A DNA stretch of 64,000 nt, from assembly GCA_022495995.1 (NCBI GenBank), contig JAFEMH010000342.1, positions 310,001-374,000 of the forward strand, written 5' to 3'. Positions 23,771-35,559 of this stretch are shown here, piece after piece. The position numbers and the translations under genes are program-made. How positions within the stretch are numbered: the first letter of the stretch is position 1; every line of letters begins with the position of its first letter. This DNA is from Adenophora triphylla var. japonica (Eukaryota; Streptophyta; Magnoliopsida; Asterales; Campanulaceae). The notes under the pieces were generated by a model that saw nothing but the letters and a program-made list of their open reading frames with translations, had not been told where the DNA came from and ran no database searches.

Positions 23771-25171
23771 TAAAGATTTAAAAAAAATAAATAAAAAAAC
23801 TCAATTTTCAAATAATAAATAAAACTTTTTTTTCAATAAAAAAAGGTGCTTTTGCGGGTCAAACTTCCGTTCCAAACACTTGAAACTTTTGTTTTGTGTG
23901 CGTGCGTGCTTCGGGAAAGTCAATTTTTGACTGTCGAATTCATTTTCTTAACTGTTTGAACTTTATGTGCTTATGTGCTCGAGCATTTATGTATTTACAT
24001 GTCTTTGCAAAAAAAATGATACTCAGTATATAGGCTGGAAACCATTAACCTTCCCGTTAAAAATGCTTCATTATCGGAGCCTGAGATAAATTATGGTTTA
24101 ACAACGCCACGTACTGGTTTCATTTCAATAATAATTGTTTTTTAAAAAAATCTTTTTTGCATGCATCATGCTTTTAAGACACATTTCAAAATTTCTGTTT
24201 TTACTCAAAAAAGAATATAGACTGCCGCACACTATGCGCACGTTGACTGTACACTACACACTACGTCCTTAACTCGGGAAATCTCAGTAGCAGCCTGGGA
24301 GGCCTTATTACGCCTCTCGGTGCGAGCATGGGACAACCCAAACAGCCATTGGTTTACCCTCGTGTCGATCCCGCACTTGTCCGTGACACACTCTTTGTCC
24401 GAGACTCAGTTGGTTTTTGGTCTGGTCCGTGTTAGACTATGTCAGTGTATACCCCGCGTAGGTCAAACCCTAGTCAACGTGCCAAGTCAGGATCCCCTGC
24501 GGACCTAATTCATTCGAAGTCATGCCGATTTTCCTCCATGAACTTTGACCCGATCTTGACCGGGGCTCGGACTTTGACCCGCACGACTTATGCACCGGCT
24601 CCCGATATGACATCGAGTCATCAAGGATTAATGCCCAGTCCATGTTTAATTACTTCTTAAACAACGAAGAGTCAAGATCCCTTGTGGACTATTATATTAT
24701 CAGTCAAGGTCATGTCGGCCTTTTGTCAGGCACCTTGACCCTATCTTGATCCTCGACGCTGACCTTGCCGGTAATTTACATCGAGTGCGCGTTAAGACTT
24801 CATGATCCGCCAGACCTTAGGTTCGTTTTCCTTTTCTAGGACCCACTTGCCCTACGAAACCCTTGTTCGAGGTTACTGGTTGAGGGTCCGCCCAGGATTC
24901 AGAGTAGTAAAAAAAAAGGAGCAATCTTTTCCAACCGCTTAAGGTTTAATAAAACATGTTTTAAGTAAACTCAACAAATAACCGCATGTTGCATGAGCCC
25001 AAACACCTACCCCTTTTCTTCCTTCAACTCCTAAAATCAGAACCTCCCTTATATCTTCCTCCCGCATCACCTCGCAAGGCTTGGGTACGGACATCGGGTC
25101 ACCGTCTGGCTAGTTGGGAAGAATCAAGCGCATCGTCAGCTTCACCGTTCGCTTCGACTCCGATTTTCAGA
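23771..25171 (+). other. Tat-1 leader, no gene seen
   Basis: About 1.4 kb between primer site and gag. It contains a diverged duplication: GATCCCCTGCGGAC near 24490 and GATCCCTTGTGGAC near 24676, each followed by CTTGACC-rich text. Open stretches here are short and unlike known proteins. Confidence 0.5.
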
Positions 25172-27782
25172 ATGTCTGCATCAGCTGGTAACAATGGGGA
25201 TAATAACACTCTGCCTCTCGGGACTCCCCAGACAGAACAGCAGTGGAATCAGTTGGCCGAACAAATGAGACTGCGATAGGAAGCTCAGATGAACAGCCTT
25301 CTGGAGGCTATTAGGAGCCATGGTTTGGCCGCCAGTCTCAATCCCAACGGCACTTTCATCGTGGAAGAGGAAGAGGACCCTAACCCCACTCTCGGTTACC
25401 CTGACTACACCAGAATGCCACCACCAGCCTCCTATGGTACCACTACCGGAGCCCATACTTCTCGACCTATGGTTCAGCCAGTTCCTCAACCACAGTCTAG
25501 TGGGCCCATACAGTCTGGTGGGACAAGCCAATTTGCAGTTCCTTAGTGGGGACAGAATCAGTACGGAATGTCTTTCCATGGTTGGGGGTACCTTGGAATG
25601 CCACAGCAAGTTGGGATCCCACCGCAGTTTGGAATTGATCAGCCCGGGCCTTCACAACAATAGTTCAGAGTACCGCAACAACAATCTGGAATGCCACCAC
25701 CGCAGTTTGGTTTAGGACAACAGTCAGGCGTCCCTCCTCAAAATGATGCTGGTCCCGCAACTCTTGGCGCCTCGCCAGCCTCCACAAACCCATTCCTCAC
25801 TCAAGGTCCAATGGGTCAGCAAGCCCCCATCCCAGTCTCATCAGAATCACCGGGAACGCGGTATCCTCCTGGTTATACACCATCACCGCAGGCAGGCATG
25901 CAGTTCAACAACCAAGGACCGCATCCCGTATTTAAGCCTACCTATGAGTCTCACCCCAGGAACCCGAGCTACCCAACCACCTCAGGTCTGCCACCACCCT
26001 CTTTGCCAATTGGAAATCAGCAGCAAGCCGTTGGGTTCTATCCCTTTGCCCATGCTCCTACTCACCCTCCTCAGGGTAACTTAGGCCAAGGGCAGGTTTT
26101 CACCTATGTCCCAGGATCGGCCATACCTTCTACTAGTGTTCCGCCAATGGTAAATCCTCTCTCCAGCTCAGTCACTAGCTTGAATGCTCCGGCTCCACCA
26201 TTGGACCCTCATCTGACTTGGTTCATGGAACAGCACAAGGAAATGAAAGCGCAGATTGCCGAGCTGACAGGAAAGAAGGCTGCCCTCTGGCCCTCCGGCC
26301 CACAGATCCTGATTCTATTGTGCCTCTACCCCACAAGTTCGTGATGCCTAGCTTGGAACTGTTTGATGGAACTTCTTGTCCAAAAACCCATCTGGACACC
26401 TACACCCTAGCCATGAAAGCCAAAGGGTGCACGAACCAACAGTTGGCTGATTACTTCAGCCTCTCCTTAAAACTGGGGGCTCTAAAATGGTTCTTCCGGT
26501 TGAAGCCCGAGTCCAGGGCCACTTGGGATCAGATCACCAACGCATTCACCGAAAAATACAAAACCAACCTGGAATGGGAGACAAATCGGGTAGACTTGCA
26601 AACAACTATGCAATGCCCTGAAGAGAACATTGGTGACTTTTACAAACGTTGGAACCTTAAGCTAAGGGAAATGGCCATTCTTCCTTCTGATGAAGAACAG
26701 TTGGACATCTTTCAGTCATGTTTGAAGCCTCACTTAAGAGCATCCCTCAACAATTTCCCCTATCCAGATCTGCGTGCCATGGTCAGCTCTGGGGCTAAAT
26801 TTGAGAAGGCTTACAATCAGCAACAAGCCGCTACCCCTACTTTCCGGTACCGAGCCACTACTTCTAATCCTGCTCCTGCCCAGCCCAAGGGCAAAGAAGC
26901 TGTTAACTTTGCTGGTCAGAATTGCAACAATGCCACTCCTTTCGTGCCTAGGAAAGTCGAGGTGCCCAAGCCTCAGAATATAAAGTTCAGTAACTTCGGA
27001 ATGCCCCTGAGCGAAGTTTTCAGAGGACTGGTCAAGGAGGGTTTGATTCGGCCTTTGGACAATTACCAACCCAGAGACCCCAACATCCCTTTGGACACTA
27101 CTAAACACTGTGCTTTTCATCAGTACCACGGGCACCTTACTGACGATTGTATAACTCTGAGGAAGGCTATACGAGGGTTAATTGAAAAGGGAAAGCTGGA
27201 GGTACCTGAAGGGCCCAATACAGTCAACAATCCATTCCCTAGGAATAACAACAGGGTGAACATGATTGAAATTGGAGAGCCCTCTCATGCCAAGGAAAAT
27301 TTGGATGATGAGCTAACCAAGGAAGCAAACGAGTACTCCCAAATACCCATGATTAACCTTGTCGAGGATCCTGAATTTGGATTCCCTCTCAGCCTTGAGA
27401 ATGAGGAACTGACTAATCCCCCTGGTCCCATGTTGGCAGCTTCTTGCACGAATATGAAGCTCGCTACTTCTTGGAGGAAGAGATAGCTAACACTGGAGAA
27501 CTGGGTCCATTCAGATCAAACTATGAGAAGACCATTTACACAAGATGGCTAGAGCACTCAAGAAGGATTGAACAAGAGAGCTTCAGGCGGGTACCCGTAT
27601 TAGGTCTTATTAGTAAAGAGGCCGAAGCACACCTCGAGCTAATACACTTCTGCAAAATGGTTCTGGGAGAAGCCGAATACAGTCCTGATGACAGCAAAGG
27701 TAAAGAATCAGATGAGGAGGATTGCTTCCATATCCTGCCTAGAGTCAATTACGTACCGCCACCTCTCACTCTTCCCCCGTAG
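25172..27782 (+). pseudogene. Tat-1 gag
   Basis: From the ATG at 25172 a long Pro/Gln/Gly-rich region runs to about 26270, broken by stops at 25277, 25544 and about 25661. A frameshift near 26275 leads to the Retrotrans_gag domain (LKLGALKWFFRLKPESRATW at about 26468) and a variant zinc knuckle CAFHQYHGHLTDDC at 27109-27150, C-x2-H-x4-H-x4-C. A second shift near 27450 continues into an acidic tail. Gag builds the particle; the start of translation is uncertain, because the frame is open upstream of 25172. Confidence 0.82.
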
Positions 27783-27859
27783 TTCCTGGGAGGAAAAGCC
27801 GAGTCACAATTGCCACTTCCAGCATTGGGGCCTATGACAACTTATGTGGTTGCACGCAC

Positions 27860-29254
27860 TTGTCATCCCCTGATAACAATGATCGGCGCTCTCTCTTAGC
27901 CGAAGTTCGGTTAGTATGGGATGACGATTATGACGACAATGATGATGATTCTGATGACAGTGATGACGACGAAAGCGAAGAATCAACTGAGGCCGAAGAC
28001 CCAGAATCAGCTTGGAACGATCAAGCCGAAAATGACCGCATGAACACCAGACACAATGGGTGGTTATCAGCCAGTGACAACGAAGAGCAGGCAGAAAATG
28101 CGGATAAGGAACCAATGGAAACTGACATCGATATTGAGCCCCTCTCAAGATGCGACTACGGTCAATGCCCAAATACGTCAAAGGATAGGGAGCAGCCGAA
28201 CCCATCTGAAGAGGAATATGGATCTGAGATTTTGGAGCACAACGTCCCCTATGGAAAACTAGTAGGCGAATGGAGAAATTTCATTGAAGCACTGATCGAA
28301 AAGGCAAGCTTTCAGCCTCCAACAGACAATGAGTTTGTAAACGTCATTGGATCCCTTTCTTCCTCCCCTAGAATGGACGACATCACTGCTGTGAGAGTCA
28401 CTGCTGAACCTCTCAAGCACATTGAGTGCCTGGAATCGCTAAAAAGGGTTATGGATCTGAAAGCTACTCCAGTTGCCATCATACCCATGGACCCACATGA
28501 CGCCTTCTTAATAGCCCCGATACCCGAAAATGGACCTCGAGTGCTCCTCATTTGGACTCAGGTATCACGAGCCGCCACTTTGGGCCATACGAACGGGCAT
28601 TGTCAATCCTTCACTTGTGGTTGCCCAGCCTACAAAAACGAGAGGAAAATAGTGTACGATGAGATGGAAGCCGACAACCGGAAAATTGAAGAAACTTCAG
28701 GGCACGACGACGTAATCGAAGACATGAAAGCCATGGATTTTCCTGGGGCTGAATATGTAGATGTCGTGGAATTCAACACTGCCTACCATGCTTTGGGGAA
28801 GGGATTCTCGAGCATCTGATCTAAGCAGATAGTTGAAAATCTGTTAGAGAAAGGAAGACTAGCCCCTATTCTCCCCAATGAGAAAGTAGCCATTGTCAGA
28901 TCAAGCCCACCTGGAGGCAAAGTAACAATCCTCGCCAGGATTACCAAGGAGGAAATCACCTTTCCCGATTGTATTACAGCCCTGAGAGAGGTCCTGGACA
29001 CCGGCATGATACCAGATACTCCTCCCATACAGAACGCCATAGTAATCTCTAGCGCCGAATATTATAAAAGGCAGCCGGGACTGCTGAATAAAGCCGAAAA
29101 TGAAGGGGAGAAGCCACCAAGTTCGGGAGGTAATAGTTCCTGCTGCATGCTAACCGTTAGCAAGCTCAAACAAGCATGGGACAATGCAGACCATGATCAG
29201 GATGAATCGGAAGAGGCCCTAGCTCTGTGGGCCATCCAAGGAATGACGGCATAA
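27860..29254 (+). pseudogene. Tat-1 gag-protease linker with very acidic stretch
   Basis: One frame with a single TGA at 28817-28819. The first part is a run of Asp/Ser/Glu (about residues 15-40 from 27860), then segments without a domain I recognise. The position between gag and protease suggests part of the gag-pro reading frame of Ogre-like elements. It could also be a separate small ORF. Confidence 0.5.
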
Positions 29255-29621
29255 ACACAGGGTCAGAAACTCGTAACTTGGGAAGCAATCCGGAAGGCTG
29301 CCCAGTCAGAAGCCAGTAATACTTACTATCCCCAACCTCAGCCCCTCACTATTGCTAAACTTTGGGAAACTTGTAACAAAATCAGTCAGAACTAGTGGCC
29401 AGTTGCCAAGCAAGCTCTTCCATTGACCCTAGCAGCATTGAAAGAGTCATATAAAAAGTAACAGATAAGCCAGAGGGAGAAGTGAACCTATTGACCAGAT
29501 TCGGACAGATCCACCGGGTAATCCCAAGACAGATAAGAAGTCAGCAGATCAAGCACCCAGGGAGAACCGTAACCCTTATACCAAGACAGCTGAAACTCCT
29601 GACCCCGAGAAACAGGATCCC

Positions 29622-30637
29622 GTGCTCACTCGGTTGAAACAAACTCAAGCTAACATCTCTCTGTGGTCTTTCCTCACCTCATCTTATCCCCCAGAAACTG
29701 AAATTGGAGGAAAGTCTGGCCCGCACAATGATCCTTATGCTACCCCTGACGAAGTGGTGCAACTAATTGGGAACAAAAACTACAGAAACATAGTCACCTT
29801 CACAGACCTCGATCTCCCCCAGTTCGGAGCTGATCATGATGAGCCTCTCTTAATCACGGTCCAGCTAGATGAACGACGCCTCCCTCGGGTCTTAGTTGAC
29901 AATGGGTCTGGAATGAACATCCTCCCATCAAAGATCATGAGCCTGCTCGACATCAAACCCACAGATCTGAAGCCTTCCTCCCTTACAGTCAAGGCATATG
30001 ACTCAACATCTCGTAAGTACTTGGGGCTGCTACTTTGAACTTGTGGTTCGGCAAGAAGATGATACCCGTAGAATTCCAAGTCATTGATATCCAAATCACC
30101 TTTAACGCTCTTTTGGGAAGACCTTGGCTGCACCAAGTCAATGGGGTCGCTTCCAGCCTCCATCAGTGCATGAAGTTCGTTTCAGAGGGGGATCTAACAA
30201 CCATTTATGGAGACCTAGTCACTTTGGAGGGCACTGACATAGGTGGAATACCTATCCTGGAAATCAAGCATGATGAAGATGGTTTCATGCTGACCGGCTT
30301 CACAGTCGAATCTCCTAAAGCTCAAGTGTGCAATGTGGATCTGATTGTCACACGAGACAAGATCCCTCCCGTCATGAGGATGATGAGAAAGATGAACTAC
30401 CTGCCTGGTCTGGGTCTTGGGAAGCGCCTACAAGGGACTCACAAGGTCATTGAAGTGAAGGATCAGAAAACTCGCCATGGCCTGGGATACAAGTCAACCT
30501 CAGAAGAGATTGCAAAAGAAAAGGAAATTGCTCAAAAAAGGAGGGAAGCAATTGCAAAAAAGGTCCCTTTCAACGGTCCTAAGTCTCTTTCTTTCGGTCT
30601 TGACATGACTAACTACTTCGTAAAGGGCGCTCCATAG
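29622..30637 (+). pseudogene. Tat-1 aspartic protease and G-patch
   Basis: Protease motif VLVDNGSGMNILP at about 29893-29931 (Tat elements typically use D-N-G-S), and LLGRPWLH further on. The frame changes at about 30035. After the protease, at about 30378-30500, residues MRKMNYLPGLGLGKRLQG and HGLGY form a G-patch (Gly-rich, with two GLG turns), a nucleic-acid-binding motif also found behind the protease in betaretroviruses. Stop at 30635-30637. The protease processes the polyprotein. Confidence 0.8.
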
Positions 30638-31373
30638 GTGGACAATACCGTAGTCAAAGAGCCCACTCCTACAATAAGCTGGCTAAAACTACAGGAGAAC
30701 CTTAGCAAGTTCAGGGGAACCAAAGGCAACCCCATCCGAAGAATGTTTCTCGATTTACCCAAGATACCTGGGGCTACTACCACCATAAAAAGTGAGTATA
30801 CTTTCAAAGGAGTGCCAGAGCTGTAAATCAGTTTGAGAAGCTAAATAAGGTCATCCCAACTGTCGAAGAGGCCACAAAAGTTGAGTTTGAACTGGTCACG
30901 CCAAAGGCCAAGACTCCAGAATTCTCCCTAGATGAATGGGATGGTCCCGTCATGCAACAGATGTTTGGGGAAGAAGTGCACATTCCAGACCTGATCGACT
31001 TGGGTTCAGTGAAAGAAATGATTGCGATAATCGAAGCGGGAGGACAGAAGCCATTAGATCCCCGAACCATGGTCATGCAGTCTACCATGCCCTTGAAGAA
31101 TTGGGAAACTCTCTCCGGTCCGTCCGCGAGCAAAAAGGAAATGGTCACTAATCTTGGATTGGTCCCTCGTCCCCTTGTGTCCACCTATCTTAAGTCCTCT
31201 GAGTCTTTTGTCGTCGAATTCGAGTCCCTAGAGTCGTCTGATGGCCTTACGCCAGAAGACTATGAAATTGTAGCCAATGCTGTACTTCTTTTTACTCTGA
31301 ATGAAATGATTGACCTTTCCGAGTATCCCCTGATCGCCACTTTAACTAATGATAAATTAATAATAACTTAAAA
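30638..31373 (+). pseudogene. Tat-1 spacer between G-patch and RT, partly open
   Basis: The frame of the G-patch stays open to 30826 (ISWLKLQENLSKFRGTKGNP); a different frame is open at 30952-31371. No domain is recognised. The pol intron reported in some Ogre elements falls between protease and RT, but I could not identify convincing splice sites here. Confidence 0.35.
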
Positions 31374-33265
31374 ATGGTTAATAATGATTCACTAGATAAA
31401 GATGCAGACACACTAAATGAACAATACATTAAAGAAAACTTTAAGCAGGTTGTCGAGAAAGAGAAAAACCGAGCCCAAGCTGTCGAGGAGGTTTTGACTC
31501 GTGTGAATCTGGGAACTGCAGAAGAGCCTAAAGAGACGCAGATTGTCAGTTTCTTCAACGGGCCCGAACAAGCAACCCTGACTGAACTACTCAAAGAATT
31601 TATCGACGTGTTTGTATGCCCGGCCTTGATCCCTCCATAGTGGAACAAAGGATACCATTGGACCCCGAAGTCAAGCCAGTAAAGCAAAAGCTGAGAAAGA
31701 TCAAGCTTGAGTGGTTGTTACAAGTAAAGGAAGAAATTGAGAAGATGCTCAAAGCGGGATTCATCCGGGTCATTGAATACCCCACTTGGCTCTCCAACAT
31801 CGTAACAGCCACCAAGGCTAACAGAAAAGTCTGATGTTGTGTGGATTTCAGAGATCTCAATAAAGCCAACCCAAAGGACGACTTCCCCCTGCCTAACATT
31901 GACATGCTGGTAGATATCACGGCCAACTATGAGGTCAAGTCTTTCGTTGACGGTTTTACCGGTTACAACCATATCAAAATGGTCGAAGAGGACCAGGCCA
32001 AGACAGTTTTCACTACCCCCTGGGGGACATACTGCTACACAGTCATGCCTTTTGGTCTGAAGAACGCTGGGGCTACCTATCAGAGGGCCGCCACCGCCCT
32101 GTTCCACGACATGATTCATAAAGAAATCGAGGTCTACGTCGATGACATGATAGTCCACTCCAAAGGATCCGATGGCCAGCACTTCATCGATTTGAGAAAA
32201 TTCTTCAACCATCTCAGAGAACATTCCATGAGGCTGAACCCAGCTAAATGCTCCTTCGGCGTCAAGTGAGGTAAAGTGCTGGGGTACATGGTAACTGAAC
32301 GGGGAATTGAAGTAGACCCGCAGAAGATCAAAGCCATAGTTGAGATGAAGCCGCCTCGAACACTGACAGAGGTCAAATCTTTTATGGGAAGGCTGCAGTA
32401 CATAATCCGTTTCATGAATCAACTGACCTCCATCTGTGAGCCTATCTTTAAGCTGATGAAGGAGAGCACATCCACTGAATGGAACCCAGAATGCCAGTTT
32501 GCTTTTGAGAAGATCAAGGCATACCTTTTGAATCCTCCGATCCTTTGCCCCCCTCATCGGCAAAAGCCGCTAGTGCTATACCTGACTGTCACAGACACAG
32601 CAATTGGGGCTATGCTGGCACAGGAGAAGAAAGACTCCAAAGTTGAAAGCGCCATCTATTTTGTGAGTAGAAAGCTACAAGGCAGCGAATTCAACTACTC
32701 AGTTTGCGAGAAAACCAGCGCAGGTCTAGTATGGGTAGTGGGAAAGTTGAAGCACTACATCCAGTCTCACTCAGTGCACTTGGTCTCGAAGCTGGATCCC
32801 ATCAAGTACCTGTTCGACAAGCCCTCCCTCTCCATGAGATTGGCAAAATGGTCATTCTTTCAGGCCGAATACGATATCACTTATGTGACAAGAAAGTACG
32901 AGAAAGGGCGGATAATGGCAGAACAACTGGTTGATTTCCCAAGTGATGAATGTCGAGGGCCTGAACCTCAATTCCCTGATGAAGGAATTTTTGCTCTAGA
33001 AGGAGAAAATTGCTGGCAACTCTTCTTTGACGGGGCAGCAAACAAACGGGGGAATGGGATAGGAATGCTCTTGGTCGACCCCACTGATGAACATACTCCC
33101 ATAGCCGTAAAGCTCAACTTCGAGGACACTAACAATGCCGCCGAGTATGAAGCCTGCATAGCTGGATTGGAGGCCGCCTTAAAAAAGGAACATCAAGGAG
33201 ATAGAAGTATATGGCGACTTTGCTCTCATCATCAACCAAGTATCCAACAAGTGGAAAACAGTTGA
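31374..33265 (+). pseudogene. Tat-1 reverse transcriptase, RNase H and start of second RNase H
   Basis: The RT lead-in EFIDVFV and MPGLDPSIVEQRI are typical of the lineage. VDFRDLNKANPKDDFPLP, MPFGLKNAGATYQR and catalytic YVDD at 32135-32146 define RT. RNase H follows at about 32560-32930. The second, archaeal-type RNase H of Tat elements starts with LFFDGAANKRGNGIG at about 33020. TGA stops at 31832 and 32267 and a shift at about 33185 in an A-run break it. RT copies the RNA into DNA and RNase H removes the template. Confidence 0.92.
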
Positions 33266-34823
33266 TCCCGGTCTGCAAAAGTACCACGCCTATATGGAAG
33301 ACCTCGTAGCCCAGTTCAAGGAGGTAAGCTTCCACTATCTGCCCAGAGACCACAACAGGTTCGCAGATGCCCTGGCTATACTAGCCTCTCTTATTGAAAT
33401 ACCCGAAGGAAAATCAATCAAACCATTCAGGGTTGGGAGAAGAGAAAACCCAGCATACTGTTTTGAGATTGAAGCAGAGGGGGAACCAGTAGATGACCCG
33501 TGGTATGCTCAAATCTACCAATACTTAAAAAGCAGTGAAGCCTCTTTCAAAAACAAAGACGGGGAATACAAAGAAGGAATCAAGGCAAGAAGTATGATGG
33601 CTCTGAAGCGCCTGGCTTCCCACTATGTCCTTCTGGGAGATACCTTATACAAAAAGCGTTACCGAGGTCCTCTCTTACGCTGCATCAGTAAACAAAGGGC
33701 TGCCGAGCTAATGAATGAAGTACATGGTGGTACCTGTGGCCCCCATATGAATGCTTGAGACTTAATGCAGGTCATCCTGAGGATGGGCTATTTCTGGATC
33801 TCTATGGAAATGGATTGCATCCAATTCGTGAGAAGCTGCGACAAATGTCAGCGCTATTCAAATCTCAACCACTTGCCTCCATATGACCTCTACTGCATGA
33901 CAACCCCTTGGCCTTTCGTTACCTAGGGAATCAACGTCATCGGCAAGGTTACACCACTAGGAAGCAACGGTCACGAGTTCGTCCTGGTAGCCATAGACTA
34001 TTTCACCAAATGGGTCGAGGCCAAATCTTACAAAGTTCTCAATTCCAAGAAGGTGGCCCTCTTTATCAAAGAAAACATCATGTGCAGATACGGTTTGCCA
34101 GCTGAAGTGATTTCTGATAATGGATCTCATTTTAAGGGATAATGCGACAGATTGTTGGCAGAGTTCAAGATAACTCGTCACAAGTCATCCCCTTATCGTC
34201 CCCAAACCAACGACGCCATTGAAGCAGCAAACAAGACTCTAGAAAACATCATCAGGAAGATGACTGTCCGAGGCAGAGATTGGCCAGACAAGCTCCACCT
34301 TGCCCTCTGGGGATGCAAAACATCCGCCAGAACTGCCACAGGAGAAACACCCTTTGCCCTCACTTACGGAATGGAGGCCGTGCTCCCAATCGAATTGGAA
34401 ATTTCCTCACTCCGTGTGTTGTTGGAAAATCAGATCAACGAAGTCGAATGGCTCCAGAGTCGCCACGATGAGTTGGCCCTGCTAGATAAACGTCGTCTAA
34501 AAGCCATGGAACACACCCGGGCCTACCAAGCAAGAATGGCCAGAGCTTTTGACAAGAAAGTGAAATATCGAGACATCCGAGAAGGCAATCTCGTGCTAAA
34601 AGAGAAGCGTCCAACCCACGCCAATTTACTTGGCAAAATGGGAGCCTGTCTGGATCGGACCCTATATAGTTCAGAAGATCTTCTCTGGAGGAGCCATGCA
34701 ACTCGCAGACTTAGATGGAAATCCTTTCGTGCATCCGGTGAACGGAGACAAGCTCCGCAGATACTATGCCTAAGGATCGAGTCATTTCCCTGCAAAAGTG
34801 CTAAAAGAGTAATACCCAACTAG
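33190..34823 (+). pseudogene. Tat-1 end of second RNase H and integrase
   Basis: RNase H ends with DHNRFADALAILAS at about 33349-33390. Integrase follows: CDKCQRYSN (zinc-binding part, about 33839), then AIDYFTKWVEA (first Asp, about 33991), ISDNGSHF (second Asp, about 34110) and IEAANKT (Glu, about 34218). The C-terminal part is at 34380-34770. In-frame stops at 33756, 33924 and about 34140. The catalytic D, D and E are all present. Confidence 0.9.
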
Positions 34824-34914
34824 GTTGAAAACCCAAAAGGGCAGCCTAGGTAAAAAACAGGGTCGCACTTCTCTCTACCTACCCCCTTTCTAAAAAAAAA
34901 GCCCAAGCAAAAGC

Positions 34915-34950
<36 letters not shown>

Positions 34951-35330
34951 CAGCCCAAGCAAAAGCTTCAAAAAAAGGGGGGGGGGGACATCAAAAAAAA
35001 GGGGGGGCTTCAAAAAAAAAAGAAGAGTAATACCCAACTAGGTTGGAAACCCGAAATGGCGGCCTAGGTAAAAAACAGGGTCGCACTTCTCTTGTCCCTC
35101 AAACTACCTACCCCTTCTAAAAAAAAGGTGCTAAAAGAGTAATACCCAACTAGGTTGGAAACCCGAAAGGGCGGCCTAGGTAAAAATCAGGGTCGCACTT
35201 CTCTTGTCCCTCTCTCTACCTACCCCTTCTAAAAAAAAGGAAAAGATCAACAAACTCATAGAGTCGAACTACGGAGACCTGAGCCCCTTACTCCACTTGT
35301 AAAAGGGGAACGTAGGCAGCCGGAGACGGT
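34795..35330 (+). repeat. Three-copy repeat behind integrase with homopolymer tracts
   Basis: Unit of about 100 bases containing AGTAATACCCAACTAGGTTG and CAGGGTCGCACTTCTCT, at about 34806, 35026 and 35137. Between copies 1 and 2 are runs of A and G (34915-35020). It ends in AACGTAGGCAGCC, common at this point in gypsy elements of plants. Confidence 0.8.
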
Positions 35331-35559
35331 TCAGTCTAAAACATAAATAAATATCATATTTTGTCATCAACACAATGATCACATCACACCCGCGTCTTGA
35401 AAAACTCTAATGCAATTCACATATTCATTACAGTTAAAAACTTCTTGATGAGTTCAAGCCCGGTCTACTCTTAAACTCGCAGCTAAGCTAAAAGACATAT
35501 AAAAATACATAACTAAAAACTAATATGCCTGCAAGGATGATCAGTGGATACTCAAGGGC

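Noticed and set aside
24320..24660. Two overlapping open frames in the Tat-1 leader
   Set aside because: Short, no domain, not supported by a second copy in the window.
26734..27135. Minus-strand open frame within Tat-1 gag
   Set aside because: Shadow of the Retrotrans_gag and knuckle region.
30826..31373. Ogre-type intron between protease and RT
   Set aside because: Expected from some Ogre elements, but I could not find a convincing donor, acceptor and branch site; left as an unassigned spacer.
31718..32563. 281-codon minus-strand open frame across Tat-1 RT
   Set aside because: Exact antisense of the RT core including YVDD; such long mirror frames are common in this family and the peptide matches nothing I know.
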